From positions 1 to 6,323 of the forward strand of contig JBARRR010000184.1 in assembly GCA_049644325.1 (NCBI GenBank): DNA of 6,323 bases, written 5' to 3'. The notes under the pieces were generated by a model. That model saw only the letters and a list, made by a program, of their open reading frames with translations. It ran no database searches and was not told where the DNA came from. Source of the stretch: DASZHA01 sp049644325 (GTDB lineage: Bacteria; Chloroflexota; Dormibacteria; DASZGP01). Positions 1 through 5,423 of this stretch are shown in pieces (within the stretch, counting starts at the first letter, position 1; each line of letters opens with the position of its first letter). The position numbers and the translations under genes were made by a program.

Positions 1-101
1 ACCGCGTCGGGGTGACCTCAGGCGCCTCCACCCCCACCTGGATGACCCGCAAGGTGATCGAGCACCTGGAAAGCCTCGAGGACACCGCCGCGGCGGTCTA
101 A
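1..101 (+). CDS. ispH: 4-hydroxy-3-methylbut-2-enyl diphosphate reductase (IspH/LytB), C-terminal end only
   Basis: Only the last 32 codons are present, read from base 3 to a TAA at 99-101; the rest lies left of the window. The tail carries the motif GVTSGASTPTWM followed by a helix (RKVIEHLESLED). This matches the C-terminal motif of the IspH family, where E. coli has GVTAGASAPD and then a helix. IspH is a cytosolic 4Fe-4S enzyme that makes IPP and DMAPP in the last step of the MEP isoprenoid pathway. Its cluster-binding cysteines would lie upstream and cannot be checked here. The protein ends about 20 residues after the motif, sooner than in E. coli, so it is a short-tailed form. The gene is convergent with the MBL gene. 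The call rests on one strong motif. Confidence 0.75.
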   Translation, partial: RVGVTSGASTPTWMTRKVIEHLESLEDTAAAV

Positions 102-127
102 AAGCCCGGCGCGCGCCCGCCGCGGCC
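102..127. other. Short convergent intergenic spacer with GC-rich palindrome
   Basis: This 26-bp gap separates the ispH stop from the stop of the MBL gene on the other strand. It contains the perfect 10-bp palindrome GGCGCGCGCC at 108-117. A GC hairpin between convergent genes could act as a weak bidirectional terminator, but there is no T-tract on either side, so this role is speculative. Confidence 0.25.
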
Positions 128-916
128 TCAGGCTCGGCGGTAGAGCGCCTCCTCGCCCTCGCCCTCGCGGACGACGGCGCCGTCCTCCACTAGCTTCTCG
201 AGGTGGGCCAGCAGGCTCCGGGCCGCGACCGGGTGCATCGCCTCGGGGGTGTCGTCGTAGGCCACCGGCAGGATGGCGTCGAGCCTCAACGTCCCTCCCG
301 GCGTCACCGCTGCGAACACCTTGGCCTCGCGCTCCAGCCGGTGGGCGATGTAGCCGTCGAGGTAGTTACGGGGGTCATCGATGGCGGGCCCGTGGGCGGG
401 CAGCACCTGCTCCGCGCCGATGTCCCGCACGCGTGCCAGCGAGCGCAGGTAGTCCGCCATGTTGCCGTCTGGTGGGTCGATCACGATGAAGCCCTCACCC
501 GCGACCAGGTCGCCGGCGAAAACGATGCCCGCCTCCTCCCAGTGCAGGCAGACGTGGTCGCGGGCGTGCCCAGGAGTGTGGACCACGCGAAGGCCGCCCG
601 CGCCGGTGTGGATGACCTCCCCATCGGCCAGGCTCCGGTCGATGGCCGGCGCGAGCTCGTGGGGGAAGGCCATCAGCGGCGCCCCAAGCTGCTTGGCCAG
701 TTCGACGGCGCCATCGGTGTGGTCGGGGTGGTGATGGGTGAGGACCACCGCCGAGGGCCGTCCCATCCCGACGGCCAGCTGGGCCACGTGGTGGAGATGG
801 CGGGCGTCGGACGACCCCGGGTCGATGACAACGACCTCCTCACCGCTTCCCACCACGTACGTGTTGGTGCCCTTGCCGGTGAAGATCGAGGGGTTGGGGG
901 CCAGCGCGCTGGCCAT
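128..916 (-). CDS. Metallo-beta-lactamase-fold hydrolase, LACTB2-like
   Basis: A 262-residue protein of the glyoxalase II / LACTB2 branch of the MBL superfamily, predicted to be a cytosolic metal-dependent hydrolase of unknown substrate. The N-terminal signature LAPNPSIFTGKGTNTYVV (residues 5-22) is typical of the LACTB2-like proteins found in actinobacteria. Metal ligands are visible: THHHPDH (H61, H63, D65, H66), TPGH (H117), AGD (D136) and PAHG (H175). After residue 185 the sequence is helical and charged, fitting the small C-terminal winged-helix-like domain of this family. The ATG at 916-914 was chosen because an upstream in-frame ATG at 1030 would add 38 residues with no family likeness that read through the 3' end of the Nudix gene. 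The gene starts 7 bp after the Nudix stop and is probably translated from the same mRNA. I see no strong Shine-Dalgarno. Some relatives cleave thioesters or RNA, so the substrate is left open. Confidence 0.88.
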   Translation of the reverse strand: MASALAPNPSIFTGKGTNTYVVGSGEEVVVIDPGSSDARHLHHVAQLAVGMGRPSAVVLTHHHPDHTDGAVELAKQLGAPLMAFPHELAPAIDRSLADGEVIHTGAGGLRVVHTPGHARDHVCLHWEEAGIVFAGDLVAGEGFIVIDPPDGNMADYLRSLARVRDIGAEQVLPAHGPAIDDPRNYLDGYIAHRLEREAKVFAAVTPGGTLRLDAILPVAYDDTPEAMHPVAARSLLAHLEKLVEDGAVVREGEGEEALYRRA

Positions 917-923
917 GTCCGGG

Positions 924-1718
924 TTACTCGTAGCCCGGCTCTCCCGGCAGCAGGACCGTGATCCCGCCGAGGCCGTCGGCGTCGGGCAGGTTGACGATCT
1001 TGGGCACGATCGGGGCCACGTCGCTGTCACGGGGCAGCCCCTCCAGCGCCTGGCTCACGCTGGTGTAGCCGGTGAGCTTGGTCAGGACCGCACGCGTCGG
1101 GGGCAGGGTGTAGGCGTCGTTGGTGTCGGCCCGGGCCAGGGCCGCGGCGGGTGTGATCCATTCCAGCGACTGGATCTCGCCCTCGGCCGCGACCGGTTCC
1201 TGCCCCTCGGGCATCAGCGCGGCGAAGAAGCGGGTGTCGTAGCGCCGCGGCATGCCCTCGGGCGTCACCCAGCGGGCGAAGTAGGCCATCGCCGGTCGAA
1301 GCCGGAGGCCGGTGGAGCGGACCATGTCGAGGAAGGGCTCGTCGCCGCCATGGACCCGCTGGCGGGCGGTGGCCGCCCACTCGGCGCCGGGGTACTGCGC
1401 GGCGTCGAGCCCGAGCAGGATGGCGGCCTCCTCGAACGCCTCCCGGATGGCGCCCACGACCAGGGCTCTGGGCGAGGGCTGGCCGGCCTCGGCGGCGAGC
1501 CCGGTGAGGCTGCCGTCGTCGAGGGCGACGATCTCCGCCCATCCATCGTCGCCGTCGTCGGCGTCGACGCGGCCACCGGGGAAGACCTGGGCCCGAGGAG
1601 CGAACTCGGCCTCGACAGGGCGGAGCAACATCAGCGTCTCGAGGCCTGCGGCGCCGTCACGAAGGATGGCCACGGTGGCCGCCGGCCGAACTGGGACCGG
1701 GGCGGGGTTTTCGGTCAG
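924..1718 (-). CDS. Nudix hydrolase, NUDT19/CoA-diphosphatase-like, probable CTG start
   Basis: A 264-residue Nudix protein if started at the CTG at 1718-1716. FPGGR (46-50) and REAFEE (92-97) are the two halves of the Nudix box, separated by a roughly 40-residue insertion. A split box of this kind is characteristic of NUDT19-like enzymes, which hydrolyse CoA and acyl-CoA to 3',5'-ADP and (acyl-)phosphopantetheine. The downstream motif WVTPEGMPRRYDTRFFAA (150-167) also fits that group. The frame stays open far upstream, but that part overlaps the enoyl-CoA hydratase gene and is low-complexity and Arg-rich, so it is not coding. The family N-terminus (RPAATVAILRDG) begins at residue 11. The only start codon close before it is CTG, overlapping the previous gene's TGA as CTGA; the nearest alternatives are a GTG inside the first beta strand and a GTG about 90 bases into the neighbour. 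The Nudix fold is clear, the substrate is inferred, and the start is uncertain. Confidence 0.87.
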   Translation of the reverse strand: MTENPAPVPVRPAATVAILRDGAAGLETLMLLRPVEAEFAPRAQVFPGGRVDADDGDDGWAEIVALDDGSLTGLAAEAGQPSPRALVVGAIREAFEEAAILLGLDAAQYPGAEWAATARQRVHGGDEPFLDMVRSTGLRLRPAMAYFARWVTPEGMPRRYDTRFFAALMPEGQEPVAAEGEIQSLEWITPAAALARADTNDAYTLPPTRAVLTKLTGYTSVSQALEGLPRDSDVAPIVPKIVNLPDADGLGGITVLLPGEPGYE

Positions 1719-2515
1719 ATCCGGCTCGGGGACTGGCCGAAGCGCGGCTCGCGCTTCTCCAGAAACGCGTTGACGCCCTCGACGAAGTCGTCGGTGACGA
1801 TGCACTGGCTCTGCAACTCGGCTTCCAGGGCGAGGATCTCCGGCAGGGAGCTGTTCTCTGACCGGAGCATCGCCTGCTTGGTCAGGCCGATCGCCAGCGC
1901 CGGGCCGGCGGCCAGCCGGGCGGCGAGCTCCTGGGCCGCGCCCGCAAGGTCGTCCGCCGGCACCACCGAGTTGACCAGGCCGATGCTGAGGGCCTCCTCG
2001 GCGCCAACCCGGCGGGCGGTCCACGCCAGCTCAAGGGCCCGCGGCAGGCCGACGAGTCGGGGGAGGAGGTAGTTGCTGCCGGCATCGGGGACCAGGCCAA
2101 CTCGCGAGAAGGCCTGCATGAACGACGCCTTGTCGGAGGCGACCCGGATATCGGTGGCAAGTGCCAGGCTCATGCCCGCGCCTGCGGCGACGCCATTAAT
2201 TGCCCCGACGATGGGCTTGGGCAGCTGGCGCATCGCCATGATCATGGGCGCGTAGCTGTTGGTCAGAACATCCTTGACCACCGCGGCTGGATCGCCGGCC
2301 TGCATGTTGCGCAGGTCCTGGCCCGATGAGAAGGCCCGCCCCGCGCCGGTGAGGACCACGGCCCGGACGCTCTCGTCACCAGCCACGTTACCAAGCGCCT
2401 CCACCAGCTCCCGGTTGAGGTCCGAGGTCAGCGCGTTGAAAGCGTCAGGCCGGTTGAGGGTGATGGTCGCCACGCCCTCTCCCTGGTCGTAAAGCAGGTT
2501 CTGAAATGCGCTCAT
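1715..2515 (-). CDS. Enoyl-CoA hydratase/isomerase family protein, PaaG-like isomerase
   Basis: A full-length 266-residue crotonase-fold protein acting on acyl-CoA in the cytosol. The CoA-binding/oxyanion-hole segments are AFSSGQDL (61-68) and NGVAAGAG (107-114). Both catalytic glutamates of true enoyl-CoA hydratases are missing: the positions matching rat Glu144 and Glu164 are S116 and F136. Instead there is D144 in GLVPDAG, with FMQAF before it and LLPR after it, the pattern of PaaG, the epoxyphenylacetyl-CoA/dienoyl-CoA isomerase that uses one Asp. An isomerase role is therefore more likely than hydration. No other phenylacetate genes are nearby, so the natural substrate could be any unsaturated or aromatic acyl-CoA. 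The ATG at 2515 follows the previous gene by 25 bp, and the TGA overlaps the probable CTG start of the Nudix gene, suggesting translational coupling. Family certain; subtype likely. Confidence 0.92.
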   Translation of the reverse strand: MSAFQNLLYDQGEGVATITLNRPDAFNALTSDLNRELVEALGNVAGDESVRAVVLTGAGRAFSSGQDLRNMQAGDPAAVVKDVLTNSYAPMIMAMRQLPKPIVGAINGVAAGAGMSLALATDIRVASDKASFMQAFSRVGLVPDAGSNYLLPRLVGLPRALELAWTARRVGAEEALSIGLVNSVVPADDLAGAAQELAARLAAGPALAIGLTKQAMLRSENSSLPEILALEAELQSQCIVTDDFVEGVNAFLEKREPRFGQSPSRI

Positions 2516-2540
2516 GCCGGAGGCGTCCAGTATCGCACCC

Positions 2541-3083
2541 CTAATGACGCCGACGCCGATGGCGGCGCCCGCGTGGCCGGCGCCGGGGATTTCCCGCTGC
2601 CGGCGTGGCCGGCGCCGTTGGGGCTTTGGCGGCAGGCGGCTCCTGCCCTTCGCCGGCCGGGGGAGCGGTGTCGTCGTCTAGGGTGTCCTCCACCATGGGC
2701 TCGGCGCCCTCGATCGCAGCGGCATCGTTGGCCACCACGTCGGCCGGCCCTGGTGGCGCGGGGCCCGTCGCGGGGGGCACGAACGAGTCCGGGGCAGACG
2801 GCTCTGGCTCCGGCTCTGTGATGGCCTCGGCCATGACCTCGGGGACCGGCGCCCCCGGCCGGCGCGTGCCCAGGGGAGGCCGCCGAGCGCCCTCGGCGCG
2901 GGCCTCGAGCTCGAGGTGGGCGTCGGTCGCGGGCTGGTCGGGCTCCTCGACCAGGCGGCGCTCGAACTCCGCCAGGAAGACGTCGAGCGGCTTCTTCGGC
3001 GGCGGGGGAGTGCGCGCCGGCAGGCGCCGCTCCGGCTCGTCGTCCTCGTCCTGGCCGAACGGCGGCTCGGGATCGACGTCCAT
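2541..3083 (-). CDS. Hypothetical acidic, proline-rich protein with Arg/His-rich C-terminus
   Basis: A 180-residue protein I do not recognise. It begins acidic (MDVDPEPPFGQDEDDEPERR), then has a short Pro/Lys patch (TPPPPKKP) and one likely amphipathic helix (LDVFLAEFERRLVEEP, about 33-48). About 100 residues rich in Pro, Ala, Glu and Asp follow and are probably disordered. It ends in a basic tail with RRRPRGRRHRRRRH. There is no signal peptide, membrane segment or catalytic motif. The basic tail could bind RNA, DNA or an acidic partner, but that is a guess. This frame was preferred over overlapping open frames on both strands because it has a promoter-like TAGGAT just before its ATG, stands at the head of a same-strand cluster, and has a coherent acidic-to-basic layout. 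The overlapping frames are arginine/alanine or serine/glycine shadows with no fold. It ends 25 bp before the isomerase gene. Confidence 0.6.
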   Translation of the reverse strand: MDVDPEPPFGQDEDDEPERRLPARTPPPPKKPLDVFLAEFERRLVEEPDQPATDAHLELEARAEGARRPPLGTRRPGAPVPEVMAEAITEPEPEPSAPDSFVPPATGPAPPGPADVVANDAAAIEGAEPMVEDTLDDDTAPPAGEGQEPPAAKAPTAPATPAAGNPRRRPRGRRHRRRRH

Positions 3084-3089
3084 TCCGCC

Positions 3090-3095
3090 ATCCTA
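3090..3095 (-). promoter_or_regulatory. Candidate -10 box for the minus-strand cluster
   Basis: On the minus strand TAGGAT is followed by six bases (GGCGGA) and then the ATG at 3083. Transcription starting about 7 bases after the box would begin at the A of the ATG, so the mRNA would be leaderless. GGCGGA is too close to the ATG to be a good ribosome-binding site. No convincing -35 is seen at 16-18 bp spacing. This would be the promoter of the four-gene cluster. Confidence 0.4.
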
Positions 3096-3126
3096 CGACC
3101 GGGGGATTAGAGCCCGAGAGCGCCGG

Positions 3127-3132
3127 TATCCT
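3127..3132 (+). promoter_or_regulatory. Candidate -10 box for chdC/hemQ
   Basis: TATCCT lies 10 bases before the ATG at 3143, predicting a leader of only a few bases. An overlapping alternative is TTAGAT at 3132-3137. There is no Shine-Dalgarno before the ATG, which agrees with a leaderless or near-leaderless start. The promoter shares a 59-bp intergenic region with the divergent cluster. No clear -35 is present. Confidence 0.4.
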
Positions 3133-3142
3133 TAGATCGACC

Positions 3143-3850
3143 ATGGCTGCTTCGCCGCCCTCCCGCCGAGAGTTCGTCCGGTTCGCCTTCTACAAGGCCG
3201 AACCGGCCTGGCGCGAGCTGGAGCCGGGCGTCCGCAAGGACGCCGTGGCGGAGGTCGAGGGCGTCGTCGCCCGCTATGCCGAAGGGATGATGATCCGGCC
3301 GTATTCAACGTTTGGCGTGCGCGCGGACAGCGACTACTGCTTCTGGACCGCCTCCCACGAGCTCGACTCGATCCAGGACTTCGCCCGCGACTTCGGCAGC
3401 ACGCGGCTGGGCCGCGCCAGCGCCAACACCCACTCCTTTCTATCCATGACCAAACGCTCCATCTACCTGGACCAGCACACCCACCCCGGCCAGGAGCGGC
3501 TCCACATCAAGCCCAGCAAGAGCAAGTACGTTTTCGTCTATCCGTTCGTCAAGACGCGGCAGTGGTACCTGCTGCCCAAGGAGGAGCGGCAGCGGGTGAT
3601 GGATGAGCACATCGGCATCGGCCACAAGTACCCCAGCGTCAAGATCAACACCACTTACTCCTTCGGCCTGGACGACCAGGATTTCGTCGTCGCCTTCGAG
3701 ACCAACGAGCCCGCCGACTTCCTCGACCTGGTGATGGACCTGCGCGAAACCGAGAGCAGCCTATACACCGTTCGCGACACGCCGATCTTCACCTGCGTGA
3801 GCAAGCCCCTGCCCGACGTCATCGCCGACCTTGGGGGTGACTATTCGTAG
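3143..3850 (+). CDS. hemQ: Coproheme decarboxylase (ChdC/HemQ), chlorite dismutase family
   Basis: A 235-residue protein of the Cld/HemQ superfamily, close to the usual length of the actinobacterial coproheme decarboxylases. HemQ/ChdC removes two propionate carboxyls from Fe-coproporphyrin III with H2O2 to give heme b, the last step of the coproporphyrin-dependent pathway in the cytosol. The core YVFVYPFVKTRQWYLLPKEER aligns with HemQ of Bacillus (YVCFYPMDKRR...NWYMLSMEER). Y142 in WYLLP matches the radical-forming catalytic Tyr of ChdC, a position occupied by Trp in chlorite dismutases I can recall. H156 in MDEH matches the proximal heme ligand. The distal Arg needed by chlorite dismutases (KRKLYHSTGLDD in Nitrospira) is replaced by I168 or N169, so chlorite breakdown is unlikely. 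The ATG at 3143 is used; there is no ribosome-binding site and a -10 box lies 10 bp upstream. The gene stands alone; no other heme genes are in the window. Confidence 0.9.
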   Translation: MAASPPSRREFVRFAFYKAEPAWRELEPGVRKDAVAEVEGVVARYAEGMMIRPYSTFGVRADSDYCFWTASHELDSIQDFARDFGSTRLGRASANTHSFLSMTKRSIYLDQHTHPGQERLHIKPSKSKYVFVYPFVKTRQWYLLPKEERQRVMDEHIGIGHKYPSVKINTTYSFGLDDQDFVVAFETNEPADFLDLVMDLRETESSLYTVRDTPIFTCVSKPLPDVIADLGGDYS

Positions 3851-3881
3851 TCACAGGGGGTTCTGAGCCGGCCAATTCGCC

Positions 3882-3890
3882 TGCTATAGT
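3882..3890 (+). promoter_or_regulatory. Extended -10 promoter of the L,D-transpeptidase gene
   Basis: TGCTATAGT contains an extended -10 (TGN followed by TATAGT). Position -35 is poor (TTCTGA at 3861-3866, spacer 18), as is common when an extended -10 is present. Transcription would start near 3897, giving a leader of about 64 bases before the GTG at 3961. It lies in the 110-bp gap after hemQ, so the transpeptidase has its own promoter. It is the best -10 match I found in the window. Confidence 0.5.
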
Positions 3891-3934
3891 GGCGGCCAAA
3901 AGCCGAAAAAGGTAGGGATCCCATTACGACTTCC

Positions 3935-3964
3935 ATGAGCTCCAGCAGGGGAACCGCCCGGTGA
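3935..3964 (+). CDS. Possible nine-codon leader ORF ahead of the L,D-transpeptidase
   Basis: An ATG at 3935 opens a short frame encoding MSSSRGTAR and stops at TGA 3962-3964, which overlaps the GTG start of the transpeptidase gene (GTGA). If translated it could couple translation to the main gene. It has no well-placed Shine-Dalgarno; the purine run AGGTAGGGA at 3910-3918 is 16 bases away. Alternatively the true gene starts here and a single-base error or frameshift hides it: the joined N-terminus (MSSSRGTAR then VIAASAVRP) would look like a normal signal peptide n-region. It could also be chance. Confidence 0.25.
   Translation: MSSSRGTAR
3947..3951 (+). promoter_or_regulatory. Ribosome binding site for the GTG start at 3961
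   Basis: AGGGG sits nine bases before the GTG at 3961 and can pair with the 16S anti-Shine-Dalgarno. In this frame there is no ATG, GTG or TTG between the upstream TAG (3913-3915) and 3961, so this site decides the start. It contrasts with neighbouring genes, which lack such a site. Confidence 0.5.
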
Positions 3965-5415
3965 TCGCCGCGAGCGCGGTTCGCCCCATCCTGGTTGGTG
4001 CCCAGATCGTGGTCACCTTCGCCGCCGCCAACGTGGCCGGCGCGGTCGCCGCCGTCAACTACCAGAACCAGCAGGTTCAGATGGCCAAGGCCTCGATCGA
4101 CAGCGCCGCGGCCGGCTTCGACGCCCAGGTCAAGAAGAGCCTTGACGAGGGCACGCCCCAGGCCGTGGTGGACCCCCTGGTGCAGCAGGAGACGGCCCTA
4201 AAGTCGCAGGCCCTGCCGCCGGCGGCCTTCGTGATTGACCGCCAGCTGCTGGTTGCCATCCAGAAGCGGGCCGATGACGTCAAGGCCCTGACCGGCCAGG
4301 TGAAGACCGCCGAAGACCAGGCCGCGGCACAGATCCACACCCAGCTGGCGCAGGCTCTCCAGGGCCTTGGCAATGACATCAAGCCGGCCGCTGACGCCGG
4401 CGTCGACACCACCCAATTCCAGAAATTCGCCGATGACACCACCCTCGCCACTGACACGGTGAACACGCCCAAGGCGCTGCAGTCTGCTCTTGACGCCGTC
4501 AATGCCAAGGACAGCGAGTTGAAGGCGGCCACCGCCGCCAAGATCTCCGCCAACCAGGCGTTGTCCGCTGCCCAGGCTGACGCCCACAGTGCGGTCAGTT
4601 CAGCCCAGGCGGCGCTGACCAAGGCTCAGGCGATCCCGATCCTGAAACTGGGCGACGCGCCGGCCACGATCGCGGCATTGGCCGACCGTCTCAGCCATGC
4701 GGGCGCGCTGGCCGACTTCCAGGACATCGCTGCCAAGGCGTGGGCGCAGTCGTCAGCCCTTAACACCCTGCTGTCCACGCGCCAGTCGGCGTACGACCTG
4801 GCGGCGACGACGCGAACCGAGATCGGCCTTGCCAGGGCCGCCGGCAAGGACGTCGCCCAGGACCAGGCCAACCTTGACGCCGCGGTCAAGCAGCTCGATG
4901 CGGCCACCGACCTGCCCACGCTGCAGGCCGCCAAGGCCGCCATCCAGGCGGTCAAGAGCTCGGTAGACGCCAAGTATTGGCAGGCTATCTACGGAGCGGG
5001 CAAGGTGATCGTGGTCTCGCTCGCCAAACAGGAGCTGGTGGCGCTGCAGGACGGCGCGGTGATGCTCGATACACCGGTCACCACGGGTCGGCCGAGTATG
5101 GCGACGATCACTGGCGTCTACCACGTGTTCGCCAAGTTCTCGCCTTACTGCATGTCTTCCTGGCGGGGCAACCCCTACCCCTGGAATGGCTGCATCAGCA
5201 TGCAGTACGCGATGGAGTGGGAGTCGAGTGGGTACTTCTTGCATGACGCTCCCTGGCGCAGCCGGTATGGTCCCGGGACCAACACCGAGGCCAACGGCAC
5301 CCACGGCTGCATCAACATTCCCAGGAACCAGAGCCAGATGGACTTCCTCTACGGCTGGACGCCCATCGGGACGCCCGTGGTCGTCCTACAGGGAGACTTC
5401 GGCAGCAGCCCGTAG
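3961..5415 (+). CDS. Membrane-anchored/secreted L,D-transpeptidase (YkuD) on a long Ala-rich helical stalk
   Basis: A 484-residue extracytoplasmic enzyme. Residues 9-32 form one hydrophobic segment after a short N-terminus, acting as signal anchor or signal peptide (possible cut near AGAVAAV). Residues about 40-340 are alanine-, Gln- and Asp-rich and strongly helical, with two related stretches (about 96-188 and 252-336) that look like a duplicated helical module. Residues about 347-478 form the YkuD domain: it opens with KVIVVSLAKQELVAL, continues with PVTTGRPSMATITGVYHV, and carries H428 (FLHDAPW) and the catalytic motif THGCINIP with H448 and C450. Such enzymes form 3-3 cross-links in peptidoglycan or attach proteins to it through an acyl-Cys intermediate. 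Two extra cysteines, C397 and C411, flank a Trp/Pro/Gly-rich insert near the active site. The stalk replaces the LysM or Ig-like domains of many relatives and would project the enzyme into the wall. Start: GTG 3961 with AGGGG upstream. Confidence 0.9.
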   Translation: MIAASAVRPILVGAQIVVTFAAANVAGAVAAVNYQNQQVQMAKASIDSAAAGFDAQVKKSLDEGTPQAVVDPLVQQETALKSQALPPAAFVIDRQLLVAIQKRADDVKALTGQVKTAEDQAAAQIHTQLAQALQGLGNDIKPAADAGVDTTQFQKFADDTTLATDTVNTPKALQSALDAVNAKDSELKAATAAKISANQALSAAQADAHSAVSSAQAALTKAQAIPILKLGDAPATIAALADRLSHAGALADFQDIAAKAWAQSSALNTLLSTRQSAYDLAATTRTEIGLARAAGKDVAQDQANLDAAVKQLDAATDLPTLQAAKAAIQAVKSSVDAKYWQAIYGAGKVIVVSLAKQELVALQDGAVMLDTPVTTGRPSMATITGVYHVFAKFSPYCMSSWRGNPYPWNGCISMQYAMEWESSGYFLHDAPWRSRYGPGTNTEANGTHGCINIPRNQSQMDFLYGWTPIGTPVVVLQGDFGSSP

Positions 5416-5423
5416 GGCCGGCG

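Noticed and set aside
738..2072. Long forward-strand open frame of 444 codons (and another at 203-961).
   Set aside because: It lies antisense to the Nudix, MBL and isomerase genes, which have clear family motifs. Composition (Arg/Gly/Ser-rich, no fold) is typical of antisense frames in GC-rich DNA.
2605..3135. Forward-strand Ser/Gly/Ala-rich frame of 176 codons opposite the low-complexity gene.
   Set aside because: It runs to the edge of the hemQ start with no promoter or ribosome-binding site and no recognisable segment; the minus-strand frame has a better start and context. Both are low-complexity, so some doubt remains.
2512..3144. Alternative 210-codon minus-strand frame overlapping the low-complexity gene.
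   Set aside because: Almost entirely Arg/Ala/Gly/Pro, starts opposite the hemQ start codon and overlaps the isomerase start; a shadow frame.
3871..3897. Short inverted repeat (CGCC...GGCG) flanking the TATAGT box as an operator.
   Set aside because: Only four base pairs per arm in GC-rich DNA, and a neighbouring GGCC is self-palindromic; expected by chance.
3891..3970. Possible c-di-AMP (ydaO-type) riboswitch before the cell-wall enzyme, suggested by GGGGAACCGCCC followed by GGTGA.
   Set aside because: The leader is only about 64 bases, too short for that riboswitch, and lacks its conserved 3' part (GAACCCG.CAGCTAA-like). The match lies at the start codon itself.
4077..4622. Minus-strand frame of 181 codons inside the transpeptidase gene.
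   Set aside because: Antisense shadow of the Ala-rich stalk; it is Ala/Ser/Trp-rich with no start signals.
5416..5423. Terminator between the convergent transpeptidase and two-copy protein genes.
   Set aside because: The gap is only 8 bp and no hairpin with a T-tract is visible in or beside it; transcripts may simply overlap.
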